Source: a virus
Length of the DNA stretch: 44,916 nt
Strand: one strand, 5' to 3'
Virus record (IMG/VR): IMGVR_UViG_3300005841_000046
Location: 1 to 44,916 of that record
In this document: piece after piece, positions 38,292 to 44,916 of the stretch
Layout of the letters: each line of letters begins with the position of its first letter
Numbering within the stretch: the first letter of the stretch is position 1
The notes under the pieces: generated by a model
What the model saw: the letters and a program-made list of their open reading frames with translations, nothing else
Told to the model about the DNA's origin: nothing
Databases searched by the model: none
Position numbers and translations under genes: made by a program

Positions 38292-39551
38292 ATGGCCGTT
38301 ACCGATCTGACCGTACTCGACCCCGTCATCAAGGAGCACTACTCGCCGTTCGAGCTCGCTCGCATGGCGATGCAGCGCAACAAGGCGACCGGAATGCTCG
38401 CCAAGAGCCAGAAGAAGACCAACGCCGGCGGCCGTGAATGGGTGCAGCCCATCATGATCGCGCTGCCCGGCGGCGGCTCCATCGACTTCCCAACGGCGGT
38501 CACCAATGCCGCCAACAACACCTCGAGCTACAAGGCGTTCCTCGTCAAGCGCACGGCCCACTACCGCCTCGCGCGCGTCGACAACCAGGCCATCGAGGCA
38601 ACCGCAACCGGCGACGAGGACGCCTTCGAGAGCGCGTTCGACGAGTTCGACAACGCGATCGAGGCCGAGGGCAACTACATCAACTTCCGCTTCTTCCGCA
38701 CCGGAGCCGGTGAGATCGGCCAGCTCGACGGCGTATCCAACGTTGCGACGCCGAACCTCGCGTTCGCCGACATCTCGTCCGTGTGGGGCGTGCGCCAGGG
38801 CGAGATCCTGCAGGCGTCGGCCACGCTCGGAAGCGCGCTGCGTGCCGGCACGGTGACCATCGCGACGGTGACTCGCGCGACCGGCGCGTTCACGCTGACC
38901 GGAAATGGCACGGCCGGCATCGGCGCGCTTGTGAACACGGACTTCGTCTATCTGAACGGCGACGGCCAGAACGGCGGCACCGCGAAGGCGGCATCCGGGC
39001 TCGCCGACTGGGTGCCCGATACGGCGCCAAGCGCAACGCTGTTCTTCGGGGTCGACCGCACCGCGGAGACCGAGTTCCTCGGCGGGGTTCGCATCACCGG
39101 GACCGCCGGTCAGAGCATCGCCAACCTGCTCGTCGACGCGGTCGCGCTCGTCGACAACATCTCTGGTGACCCCGACGTCATCTGGATGAACCCGGTGCAG
39201 TTCGGAACGCTCACCAAGCAGATGGAAGGCAAGTGGATCACGACTTCGCCCGTCTCGTACGACGGAACGAAGATGACCACGATTGGCTACAAGGGGTTCA
39301 GCGTCAACCTCAATGGCCATGACCTGACCATCTATACCGATCGGTGCTGCCCGCTGAAGCGCATCTACGTCCTGACCTGGTCGAGCTGGTGCATGTTCTC
39401 CGCGGGCCCCGCGCCGAACTTCCTCCAGAAGCGGGCCGGGTCGATCATCAAGGTGTCCGAGGCCGCGGACGCCTATGAGGCGCGCGTCGGGGAGTACTTC
39501 AACTTCTCGTGCAAGGCACCCGGATACAACTGCGTGATCATCCTGCCGTGA
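38292..39551 (+). CDS. Major capsid protein
   Basis: 419 residues, preceded by gaggacc. Position after a scaffold, the length and text (IKEHYSPFELARMAMQRNKA, SSYKAFLVKRTAHYRLARVDN, LADWVPDTAPSATLFFGVDR, GYNCVIILP) fit an HK97-fold capsid subunit. Residues 200-245 (TVTIATVTRATGAFTLTGNG) look like an inserted beta domain. Self-assembles into the icosahedral head with the scaffold and portal. Confidence 0.8.
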   Translation: MAVTDLTVLDPVIKEHYSPFELARMAMQRNKATGMLAKSQKKTNAGGREWVQPIMIALPGGGSIDFPTAVTNAANNTSSYKAFLVKRTAHYRLARVDNQAIEATATGDEDAFESAFDEFDNAIEAEGNYINFRFFRTGAGEIGQLDGVSNVATPNLAFADISSVWGVRQGEILQASATLGSALRAGTVTIATVTRATGAFTLTGNGTAGIGALVNTDFVYLNGDGQNGGTAKAASGLADWVPDTAPSATLFFGVDRTAETEFLGGVRITGTAGQSIANLLVDAVALVDNISGDPDVIWMNPVQFGTLTKQMEGKWITTSPVSYDGTKMTTIGYKGFSVNLNGHDLTIYTDRCCPLKRIYVLTWSSWCMFSAGPAPNFLQKRAGSIIKVSEAADAYEARVGEYFNFSCKAPGYNCVIILP

Positions 39552-39559
39552 GGTGAGCC

Positions 39560-39979
39560 ATGAACCAGAGTGAAAATCCAGCCTATGCCATGCCCCCGGA
39601 GATGGTCATATTCTTCGCGAAGATCCAGGGCGCCGGAGCGGCCGCGCCGGTACGAGCTCCTACGACGTTCTCGGCGACGTCGTACAAGGGGTTCATGCAC
39701 GCGAGCAACAACTTCGTCAGCCTCGTCGCGACCGACATCACGCGGTCAGGCGCCGGCGTGTATACGGCGAAGTTGCGCGACACGTTTCCGGTGATACTTT
39801 CCATCGAGCCCGAGATCATCGGCACCGACTTCAAGCAGTGCCAGGTCCAGGACTACAACCCGTCGACCCAGGTGCTGAGCTTCACCGTCACGAATACCGC
39901 CGGCGCACCCACCGACCTCGCGGCGACCGACTTCGTGACGTTCACGTTCTTCGCTCAGAAGGTCAAGCCCACCTACTAG
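39560..39979 (+). CDS. Small head-associated beta-sandwich protein
   Basis: 139 residues. YNPSTQVLSFTVTNTAG and FVTFTFFAQKV suggest an immunoglobulin- or jelly-roll-like fold. Directly after the capsid gene, so probably decoration or head completion. Same length as the protein of 4872-5291. Confidence 0.6.
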   Translation: MNQSENPAYAMPPEMVIFFAKIQGAGAAAPVRAPTTFSATSYKGFMHASNNFVSLVATDITRSGAGVYTAKLRDTFPVILSIEPEIIGTDFKQCQVQDYNPSTQVLSFTVTNTAGAPTDLAATDFVTFTFFAQKVKPTY

Positions 39980-39995
39980 GTACGCCGAGGAACTC

Positions 39996-40286
39996 ATGAG
40001 TGAACCACGAATCGGAGATACAGTAATCGCCATGGCGTTCCAGGCCGACGATGGACCGCTCGGTGGCCGCGTGGGTCCCGCTGTGGTTGTGGCGGTCCAC
40101 GACAACAACGTACTGGATGTGCTCATCGGAGTGATCGGGCCAAACAATGCGAACAGCATAGGGTGGGCTGGCCGGCTCGGTCTCATAGAAGTCGCGACGG
40201 TCGGAGAACTCCGGGCGACGCAATTCGATGCGAATGGAGACATCGCGGTGGCCGGCACATGGTGCCGACGTGAGGTCTGCGGGTAG
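39996..40286 (+). CDS. Small hypothetical protein in the head module
   Basis: 96 residues with gaggaac before ATG. Beta-rich (IGDTVIAMAFQADDGPLGGR, VVVAVHDNNVLDVLIGVIGP). No recognised family; head or neck accessory possible. Composition is slightly less GC-biased than neighbours. Confidence 0.55.
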   Translation: MSEPRIGDTVIAMAFQADDGPLGGRVGPAVVVAVHDNNVLDVLIGVIGPNNANSIGWAGRLGLIEVATVGELRATQFDANGDIAVAGTWCRREVCG

Positions 40287-40288
40287 CC

Positions 40289-40990
40289 ATGGCATACACC
40301 CGGACCTTTGCTCAGCTCTCGCTCGCCGTGCAGCAACTCGGCGGGTGGGAGGGCTCGTCGGACATCACGCCCGACAAGCTCCTGCAGTACATCAACTACG
40401 GGCTGATCGAGGGCTACCGGGCGATGGTCAACGCCTACAAGGACTACTTCACCTTGCAGCGCGACTTCGCGATCGTCTCCGGCGTCGACACCTACGCGCT
40501 GGCGACGATCGCGCCCAACTTCTACGAGCTCCGTCACCTCGACGTGAGCTCGGACGGCGTGCGGTTCCGCCGCTGCCCGCCGCACGATATCGCGGCGGCG
40601 CACCGGTGGAGCGCCGTGCCATCCACGACGATCGCTCGCGTGAGGTACCGGCTACAGGCGGGAAACCTGATCTTCGCTCCGGTGCCTCCGGCGGGGACCG
40701 GGCGAATCTGGTGGATCCCCACGGCCCCGCAGTTCTCGAGCACGGCCGACGCGACGGCGATCACGTTCGACGTTCCGAGCGAGGAGCTGCTCGTGGTGGC
40801 CTACGCCTACCGCGAGACCCTGTTCCGCTCCGAGCTCGACCCAACGCCGGGTGACAAAAAGATCGCAGAGGACATGGCCGGGCTCCGCACCGACGCGGGA
40901 AACCGCGATCAGGGCGAGCCGTTCTACCTCGATCCGGCGGGCCCACGCCACGAGCGCATCGGCCCCGGCTGGGAAGACGACCTGTTCTGA
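40289..40990 (+). CDS. Head-tail adaptor protein
   Basis: 233 residues. YTRTFAQLSLAVQQLGGWEG, KLLQYINYGLIEGYRAMVN, then VSGVDTYALATIAPNFYELR and a C-terminal LVVAYAYRETLFRSELDP resemble phage adaptor/connector proteins that sit under the portal (Pam3 gp17- or gp11-like neck proteins). Function: closes the portal and attaches the tail. Family placement is by pattern, so moderate confidence. Confidence 0.65.
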   Translation: MAYTRTFAQLSLAVQQLGGWEGSSDITPDKLLQYINYGLIEGYRAMVNAYKDYFTLQRDFAIVSGVDTYALATIAPNFYELRHLDVSSDGVRFRRCPPHDIAAAHRWSAVPSTTIARVRYRLQAGNLIFAPVPPAGTGRIWWIPTAPQFSSTADATAITFDVPSEELLVVAYAYRETLFRSELDPTPGDKKIAEDMAGLRTDAGNRDQGEPFYLDPAGPRHERIGPGWEDDLF

Positions 40991-41814
40991 TGCCGGCGCT
41001 GCCGCCGACGCGCCCGCCGCCGGGCGCCGCGATGCTTCTACCGCGCGTGAGCAACGACGACGACACCCAGCGCGCGCTCCAGCACATCGGGCCAGCGATG
41101 CAGCAGGCTCTTGCGGTCGGGGTGGCGGCGCAGGCGTCCGCGGATACTGCAATCGCGACAGCGCAGGCCGCAACGGCTGCCGGTCGACTGCTTGCCGCGC
41201 CCATGGTGCTGTCCGGATCGGGAAGCGATTCACTGCCCGCGGGCACGAGCGTCGTGCATCTCATCGGTATCGGCGGTGGCGGTGGGGGTGGGGGCGCGGT
41301 GGCCGGCGGCGCCGCGGCCGGCGGCTCGAGCGGCGCGCGGATGGAGCAGTGGATCGGCACGCCGGGCGTTCCGCTGGGTGACCTGACGATCGGATGGGCA
41401 TCGGGTGCCGGTGGCGCCGGTGGCAACGGAGCCGGTTCGGCGGGCTCGCTCGGCGTAACCAGCACAATCACGATCAACGGAACGACCTACATTTTCATCG
41501 GTGGCGGCGTGGGCGGCGGCGTGGCGGCGGCCCCGACGATCAACAGCGCGATCTCCAGCCCTCCGGCAGGCGGCACTGGGCCGGGGGGAATCGTCACATA
41601 CGGGCTCGGCGGCCCAGGATTCGGCGATCCTGGTGTCGCTGGATGGTCTGGATCCGGCGGCGGTACCGACCTCGGTCCTGGTGGTGCAGGGGTTGCGAGC
41701 GGGGCCGGCAATGCCGCCCCGAGCAGTGGCTTTGGTGGCGGGGGCGGCGGCGGGGTCGGCGGAGCAGGTGGGAGCGGCGCCGCGGGCGGATTCATCCTCG
41801 AACCCTACAGCTGA
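40990..41814 (+). CDS. Glycine-rich tail protein
   Basis: 274 residues. N-terminal about 70 residues helical (NDDDTQRALQHIGPAMQQAL), then about 170 residues with long Gly runs (IGIGGGGGGGGAVAGG, SGFGGGGGGGVGGAGG), the architecture of phage glycine-rich tail-fibre or adhesin proteins with polyglycine-II-like sandwich. Probably part of the receptor-binding apparatus or virion surface. TGATG overlap with the adaptor gene. Confidence 0.65.
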   Translation: MPALPPTRPPPGAAMLLPRVSNDDDTQRALQHIGPAMQQALAVGVAAQASADTAIATAQAATAAGRLLAAPMVLSGSGSDSLPAGTSVVHLIGIGGGGGGGGAVAGGAAAGGSSGARMEQWIGTPGVPLGDLTIGWASGAGGAGGNGAGSAGSLGVTSTITINGTTYIFIGGGVGGGVAAAPTINSAISSPPAGGTGPGGIVTYGLGGPGFGDPGVAGWSGSGGGTDLGPGGAGVASGAGNAAPSSGFGGGGGGGVGGAGGSGAAGGFILEPYS

Positions 41815-41823
41815 GGAGCGAGC

Positions 41824-42078
41824 ATGCAGGTCATCATCCAGGTCGTGCAGATCGGCGGCAGCTTCGGCTCCGAGCCGGGGAAGTGCCAGGTCCAGATCCG
41901 GTGGTTCATGGACGGCCGGCAGCTGTTCGGGTCCGGAACGGCGCAGATCACCATGGGACTCGACCTCGCCGGCACCACCGCCGCGATCATCGACGCTGCG
42001 CGCGCTCTCTCCCTCGATCTCAACGACCCCATCCCGCCCGATGCCGTGATCACGGTGTGGGGCGGCCCGACGTCCTGA
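41824..42078 (+). CDS. Small tail-associated protein
   Basis: 84 residues with gaggagcg before ATG. MQVIIQVVQIGGSFGSEPGK, CQVQIRWFMDGRQLFGSGTA, small beta plus helix. Lies between two tail-fibre genes, so perhaps a fibre accessory; unknown. Confidence 0.6.
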   Translation: MQVIIQVVQIGGSFGSEPGKCQVQIRWFMDGRQLFGSGTAQITMGLDLAGTTAAIIDAARALSLDLNDPIPPDAVITVWGGPTS

Positions 42079-42089
42079 GGAGCATCACG

Positions 42090-43181
42090 ATGCCGCAGCC
42101 ACCTACTCCGAACATGGGCCTCGTGCGGCCCACCGATCACGGCGACGGCGACGTCTGGGACGTGCTGCTCGACGCGATGTTCCTGGCGATCGACGCGCAC
42201 AACCACGCGCCGGGGGCCGGCGCCAAGCTTCAGCTCTCGACGATCAACCCCGACGCCGACTTCCCGATGTTCGATGTGGCCGGGAACAAGCGGGCCTTCA
42301 CCGGGCTCAAGGCGGTGGCGTTCGCGCAGGTGCCCCCGGCCATCAACACGTCGATCTTCGTAGCCGACGGGTCCGCGGGAACGGTGGCCGGCGAGCTCTA
42401 CTGGCGCACATCGGTCGGCGGCAATGTCCAGGTGACGCAGGGCGCCGCGCTGAACATCAACGCATTCACCGGCGGGATCGGCGGCGACTACAATGGCGTG
42501 GGCGCGCTCGAATCGTACGTGGACGCGCTTGACGCCTACTTGTTCCAGCAGCAGACCGGCGCCGGGGTCCGGCAGTTCGCCAAGCAGCGCACCTCGGACA
42601 TCGCGTTTTTCGAGTTCCTCGCGGTCGGCGTGTCGCCGGCCCCGACGAACTCGGTGACGATCAAGGCGCCGGCGGGGCTCGCCAACACGTTTCAGTTGAC
42701 GCTGCCGGGGGCGCTACCCAGCGGACCAATTCCGCTTCAGGTTGATGCGACAGGAGTCATCGGCTTCATAGGGCAGGAGCCGCATGCGGCCGGTGAGGCC
42801 GTGTTTGTCGCGGGCATTGGATATACCTTCACGAAGGCCAACGGCGTCACCGGCGAGTTCATCGACCTGGGTGTTGGGACGCAAGAGATCCTATGCCCGG
42901 TCAATCTTACGGCTGGTCGTGTTGCGACATCTTGGTCGGTGTTCTTCAACAAGGCGACCAGCGGAGCAACCACGCTGACTGCGAAGCTGTGGGACAAGAA
43001 CATGTCAACCAACGCCAGAACGCAACTCGCAACAGCATCAAATAACGCAAATGCTCCAGGCGCGATCTCAATTGGAACGTCTGGAACGTTCACGCTTGCC
43101 AGCAATCATGTCTTCGAGATCGAGACCGCCGGAGGCGGTGTAGCCACCGGCGACAAGCTTCTCGGTTGGCAAATTGGCTAG
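42090..43181 (+). CDS. Tail fibre protein
   Basis: 363 residues. N-terminal attachment region has the phage-fibre-type text GLVRPTDHGDGDVW and DAHNHAPGAGAKL. Middle is beta-rich. From about residue 260 the C-terminal domain (ILCPVNLTAGRVATSWSVFF, NVFEIETAGG-like end) is a jelly-roll-like module resembling the C-terminal domain of the lipoprotein at 43178-44113. The C-terminal third has clearly lower GC and different codon use than the head genes, suggesting recent exchange. Its stop shares the CTAG with the opposing lipoprotein gene's stop. Confidence 0.75.
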   Translation: MPQPPTPNMGLVRPTDHGDGDVWDVLLDAMFLAIDAHNHAPGAGAKLQLSTINPDADFPMFDVAGNKRAFTGLKAVAFAQVPPAINTSIFVADGSAGTVAGELYWRTSVGGNVQVTQGAALNINAFTGGIGGDYNGVGALESYVDALDAYLFQQQTGAGVRQFAKQRTSDIAFFEFLAVGVSPAPTNSVTIKAPAGLANTFQLTLPGALPSGPIPLQVDATGVIGFIGQEPHAAGEAVFVAGIGYTFTKANGVTGEFIDLGVGTQEILCPVNLTAGRVATSWSVFFNKATSGATTLTAKLWDKNMSTNARTQLATASNNANAPGAISIGTSGTFTLASNHVFEIETAGGGVATGDKLLGWQIG

Positions 43182-44113
43182 GGCGCCGGAACGATCGTAA
43201 GCTCAGCGTCACCGAATAGGTCAGCTGTAGATCCACTGCTCGAGTCTACAGCTATGTTGTACGAGGTGCCATCGGCGACGGTCTCTGCCAGTGATATGGC
43301 GCCCAGCGTGATCGCTTTAGGCGACGATGACGATACGCATTGGCGGTCAACTTCTACTGTGTTACCTCCGTTAGCCGCCGCGGTAAGCATTGAGTCAGCC
43401 TTGTATAGGTGAGCGCATAGCACAGTATGAAGATCGCTGAACTTTCCAGCCCATACTCTGTATCCAGTGATCTGATCCCCGGTCGATAGTACGAGCGGGT
43501 AGAACAAGCGCGTAGGGTTCACGACGTTCCATGTGGTTCCGCCCGACAGTTTTGCGGCCGGACTATCGGTGTTCGTCGATGCTGCCGCTGCATTGATGCG
43601 GATGCGACGGACGGTGACGGACTCCGGCAGGGATCCCACGCCGATGGTCCCGACCGTCGGCGTGGTTGTTGCCCCCGGAGTGGTGAACCGGACCACGATG
43701 CTATCGGTCGGCGTCACGACGTGACCGCCGGGGATGCCGATCTGCTGCGCGCCGCTACCGTTCGAGGTCACCTGCCCAAGCACGTTGAAGCTTGAGCCGA
43801 CGTAGCTCACTAGCATCATTACGACATCTGACGTATTGCTATCTACGACATTCGCGGAGATCTGAGGAACCGGAGAGCCGACAGGTAGCGATAGTGCCAC
43901 GTTCCAGGCGCCAAGCCCTGTGACGGTGCTCGTGCCCTTCGTCCAGGTCGATCCGGAATCTGGCCATCCGGTTGCGGGATTGATCGTAAAACCCAATGAA
44001 GTGTCTGGTGACGTCTCCGAGCCAACCCCTAGATCAGTACCAAGGGGATCGCATCCGGTCGCCGCAATGCACAACACCATGAATGACAGAAATGTCAAAT
44101 ACGCTCTGATCAT
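43178..44113 (-). CDS. Putative lipoprotein with fibre-like domain
   Basis: 311 residues from the ATG preceded by ggaagg. Signal peptide (about 5-20, LTFLSFMVLCIAATGC) ends in lipobox ATGC with Cys21, so exported and lipidated. N-terminal domain about 60-170 (WNVALSLPVGSPVPQISANV, SIVVRFTTPGATT) is shared with the partial gene next to it. C-terminal domain 205-305 (LFYPLVLSTGDQITGYRVWA, LHTVLCAHLYKADSML) resembles the tail-fibre tip. Lower GC than the rest. Possible roles: surface decoy or receptor modifier (superinfection exclusion), or a host-derived cargo; inference. Signal and lipobox are seen directly. Confidence 0.65.
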   Translation of the reverse strand: MIRAYLTFLSFMVLCIAATGCDPLGTDLGVGSETSPDTSLGFTINPATGWPDSGSTWTKGTSTVTGLGAWNVALSLPVGSPVPQISANVVDSNTSDVVMMLVSYVGSSFNVLGQVTSNGSGAQQIGIPGGHVVTPTDSIVVRFTTPGATTTPTVGTIGVGSLPESVTVRRIRINAAAASTNTDSPAAKLSGGTTWNVVNPTRLFYPLVLSTGDQITGYRVWAGKFSDLHTVLCAHLYKADSMLTAAANGGNTVEVDRQCVSSSSPKAITLGAISLAETVADGTSYNIAVDSSSGSTADLFGDAELTIVPAP

Positions 44114-44201
44114 ACATTGATACCTTCCATATGCGAACGCCACCTAGGGATCGGCAGCGCGCACGTTAAACACGATTTAAGTCGATTACGATAATCAGTG
44201 C
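44114..44201 (-). promoter_or_regulatory. Intergenic AT-rich segment with palindrome
   Basis: 88 bases between the two minus-strand genes. GATTACGATAATC (44184-44196) is a 13-base palindrome with GATTA/TAATC arms. A ggaagg ribosome site serves the lipoprotein gene. AT-rich TTTAAC boxes could be a promoter; no terminator hairpin with T-run seen. Confidence 0.4.
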
Positions 44202-44916
44202 CTACTGGTAGTCAGCCCTGAGACCCCAAACCGTGTCTGGGGACGCAGAAGTTGCATCCAGCAGGATGAAATGCTGCTGGCCGTCGATTTCAGCTGCGGC
44301 AGTAGACAGAGTTACGGTTTGCTCCGTACCTGTTCCTGAGCTCATCACCGGACCTCCGATGACACGCATCGACTCCGCGTTGTCGCCGGATACGGCCAGC
44401 TGCAAGCGAACCGGGCTCCCGCTCACATCGGTCACCCTCGCCCGGATAGCAACGAGTGTCGCTCCTACGTCACCGCCAAGCGGAACCGTCAACACCTGCG
44501 CTCCGGATCCGACCCCGCTGATGGTCGCTGCGCTGTAGATGAGCGGCGGAGTTACGGTAGCTCCGGTCACCGGGATGATGCGGGTGACCGTTGGGGCGGG
44601 ACGAGGAGCGGCGCCCACCCCAATGGTACCCACGGTGGCCGCCGTAGTTGCCCCAGGCGTGGTGAAACGCAGAACCAGGCTCTCCGTGGAGGTCACGACA
44701 TGGGATGAGCTCAGGCTCACGGTCTGGGCACCGCTGCTGGTCGAGTTGGCTTGGCCAAGCACGGTGAAGCTCGATCCCGATCCCGCGTAGCTCACCAGCA
44801 TCATCGCTACGGCAGATGTCGAGCTGTCCACGACGTTGGCCGCGATGGGCGGCACCGAGGACCCGACCGGCAACGACAGCGCGACGTTCCAAGCTCCGGT
44901 TCCGGTGACGGTGCTG
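44202..44916 (-). CDS. Paralogous putative surface protein, N-terminus cut by window end
   Basis: The frame is open to the last base, so only the C-terminal 238 residues are seen. Its first part (WNVALSLPVGSSVPPIAANV, LVLRFTTPGATTAATVGTIGVG) parallels residues 62-160 of the neighbouring lipoprotein nearly residue by residue, so the genes are tandem paralogues. The C-terminal part (ATISGVGSGAQVLTVPLGG, AEIDGQQHFILLDATSASPD) differs. A signal peptide cannot be judged. Likely another lipoprotein or secreted protein under the same promoter. Confidence 0.6.
   Translation of the reverse strand, partial: STVTGTGAWNVALSLPVGSSVPPIAANVVDSSTSAVAMMLVSYAGSGSSFTVLGQANSTSSGAQTVSLSSSHVVTSTESLVLRFTTPGATTAATVGTIGVGAAPRPAPTVTRIIPVTGATVTPPLIYSAATISGVGSGAQVLTVPLGGDVGATLVAIRARVTDVSGSPVRLQLAVSGDNAESMRVIGGPVMSSGTGTEQTVTLSTAAAEIDGQQHFILLDATSASPDTVWGLRADYQ

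Noticed and set aside
1-44916. Circular genome with the window ends joined
   Set aside because: The partial genes at the two ends are on opposite strands and do not continue into each other; tail-tube genes are missing.
1-44916. tRNA, rRNA, CRISPR array or integrase
   Set aside because: No cloverleaf, spaced identical repeats with unique spacers, or tyrosine/serine recombinase motif was seen.

Overview
The window looks like part of the genome of a tailed double-stranded DNA bacteriophage (or prophage) with very high GC content. It carries a large terminase, portal, scaffold, major capsid protein, adaptor, tail fibre, NlpC/P60-like endolysin, a lambda O/P-like replication pair and a Sak4-type recombination pair. 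Several lipoprotein-like genes and the codon bias would fit a Myxococcota-like Gram-negative host, but that is inference. No integrase, excisionase, tRNA or CRISPR array was seen. Both ends cut through genes (open frame at base 1 on the plus strand, open frame at the last base on the minus strand), and no clear tail-tube or tape-measure gene is present, so the full genome is longer than the window.

Layout. Bases 1-5291: end of the virion module, with two large Ala-rich putative internal virion proteins (one with an embedded ParB/sulfiredoxin-like motif) and a small beta-rich protein. 5294-7978: membrane and lysis genes ending in an NlpC/P60-like endolysin, interrupted by a reversed Cys-rich lipoprotein. 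7991-11375 (minus): an early leftward operon with a Sak4-like RecA-family ATPase, a PD-(D/E)XK exonuclease and small genes. 11376-11503: divergent control region with inverted repeats. 11504-20568 (plus): Cro/CI-like regulator, a replication protein whose gene contains three families of direct repeats (likely origin), a DnaC-like helicase loader, MazG-like protein, nucleotidyltransferase-fold protein, radical SAM protein and an adenine methyltransferase-like protein. 20569-31927: a very dense run of small genes, mostly of unknown function, joined by ATGA/GTGA/TGATG overlaps, with a GNAT-like protein and a GroES-like co-chaperonin. 31931-43181: terminase, P-loop kinase-like protein, portal, scaffold, capsid, decoration, adaptor, Gly-rich tail protein and fibre. 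43178-44916 (minus): two paralogous secreted or lipoprotein-type genes, one cut by the window end.

The gene order suggests that a repressor-controlled divergent switch drives leftward recombination and rightward replication. The long rightward string is probably re-started by internal promoters. The strongest candidates for something undescribed are two homologous 140-141 base structured leaders (20569-20708 and 22856-22996), which start at the base of a stem, hold a second hairpin at the same offset, and end in an identical 15-base box exactly the same distance from a start codon. Others are the three-part iteron field inside the replication gene, a 12-bp-arm inverted repeat present twice, and a domain that appears to be shared between the tail fibre and a phage-encoded lipoprotein.
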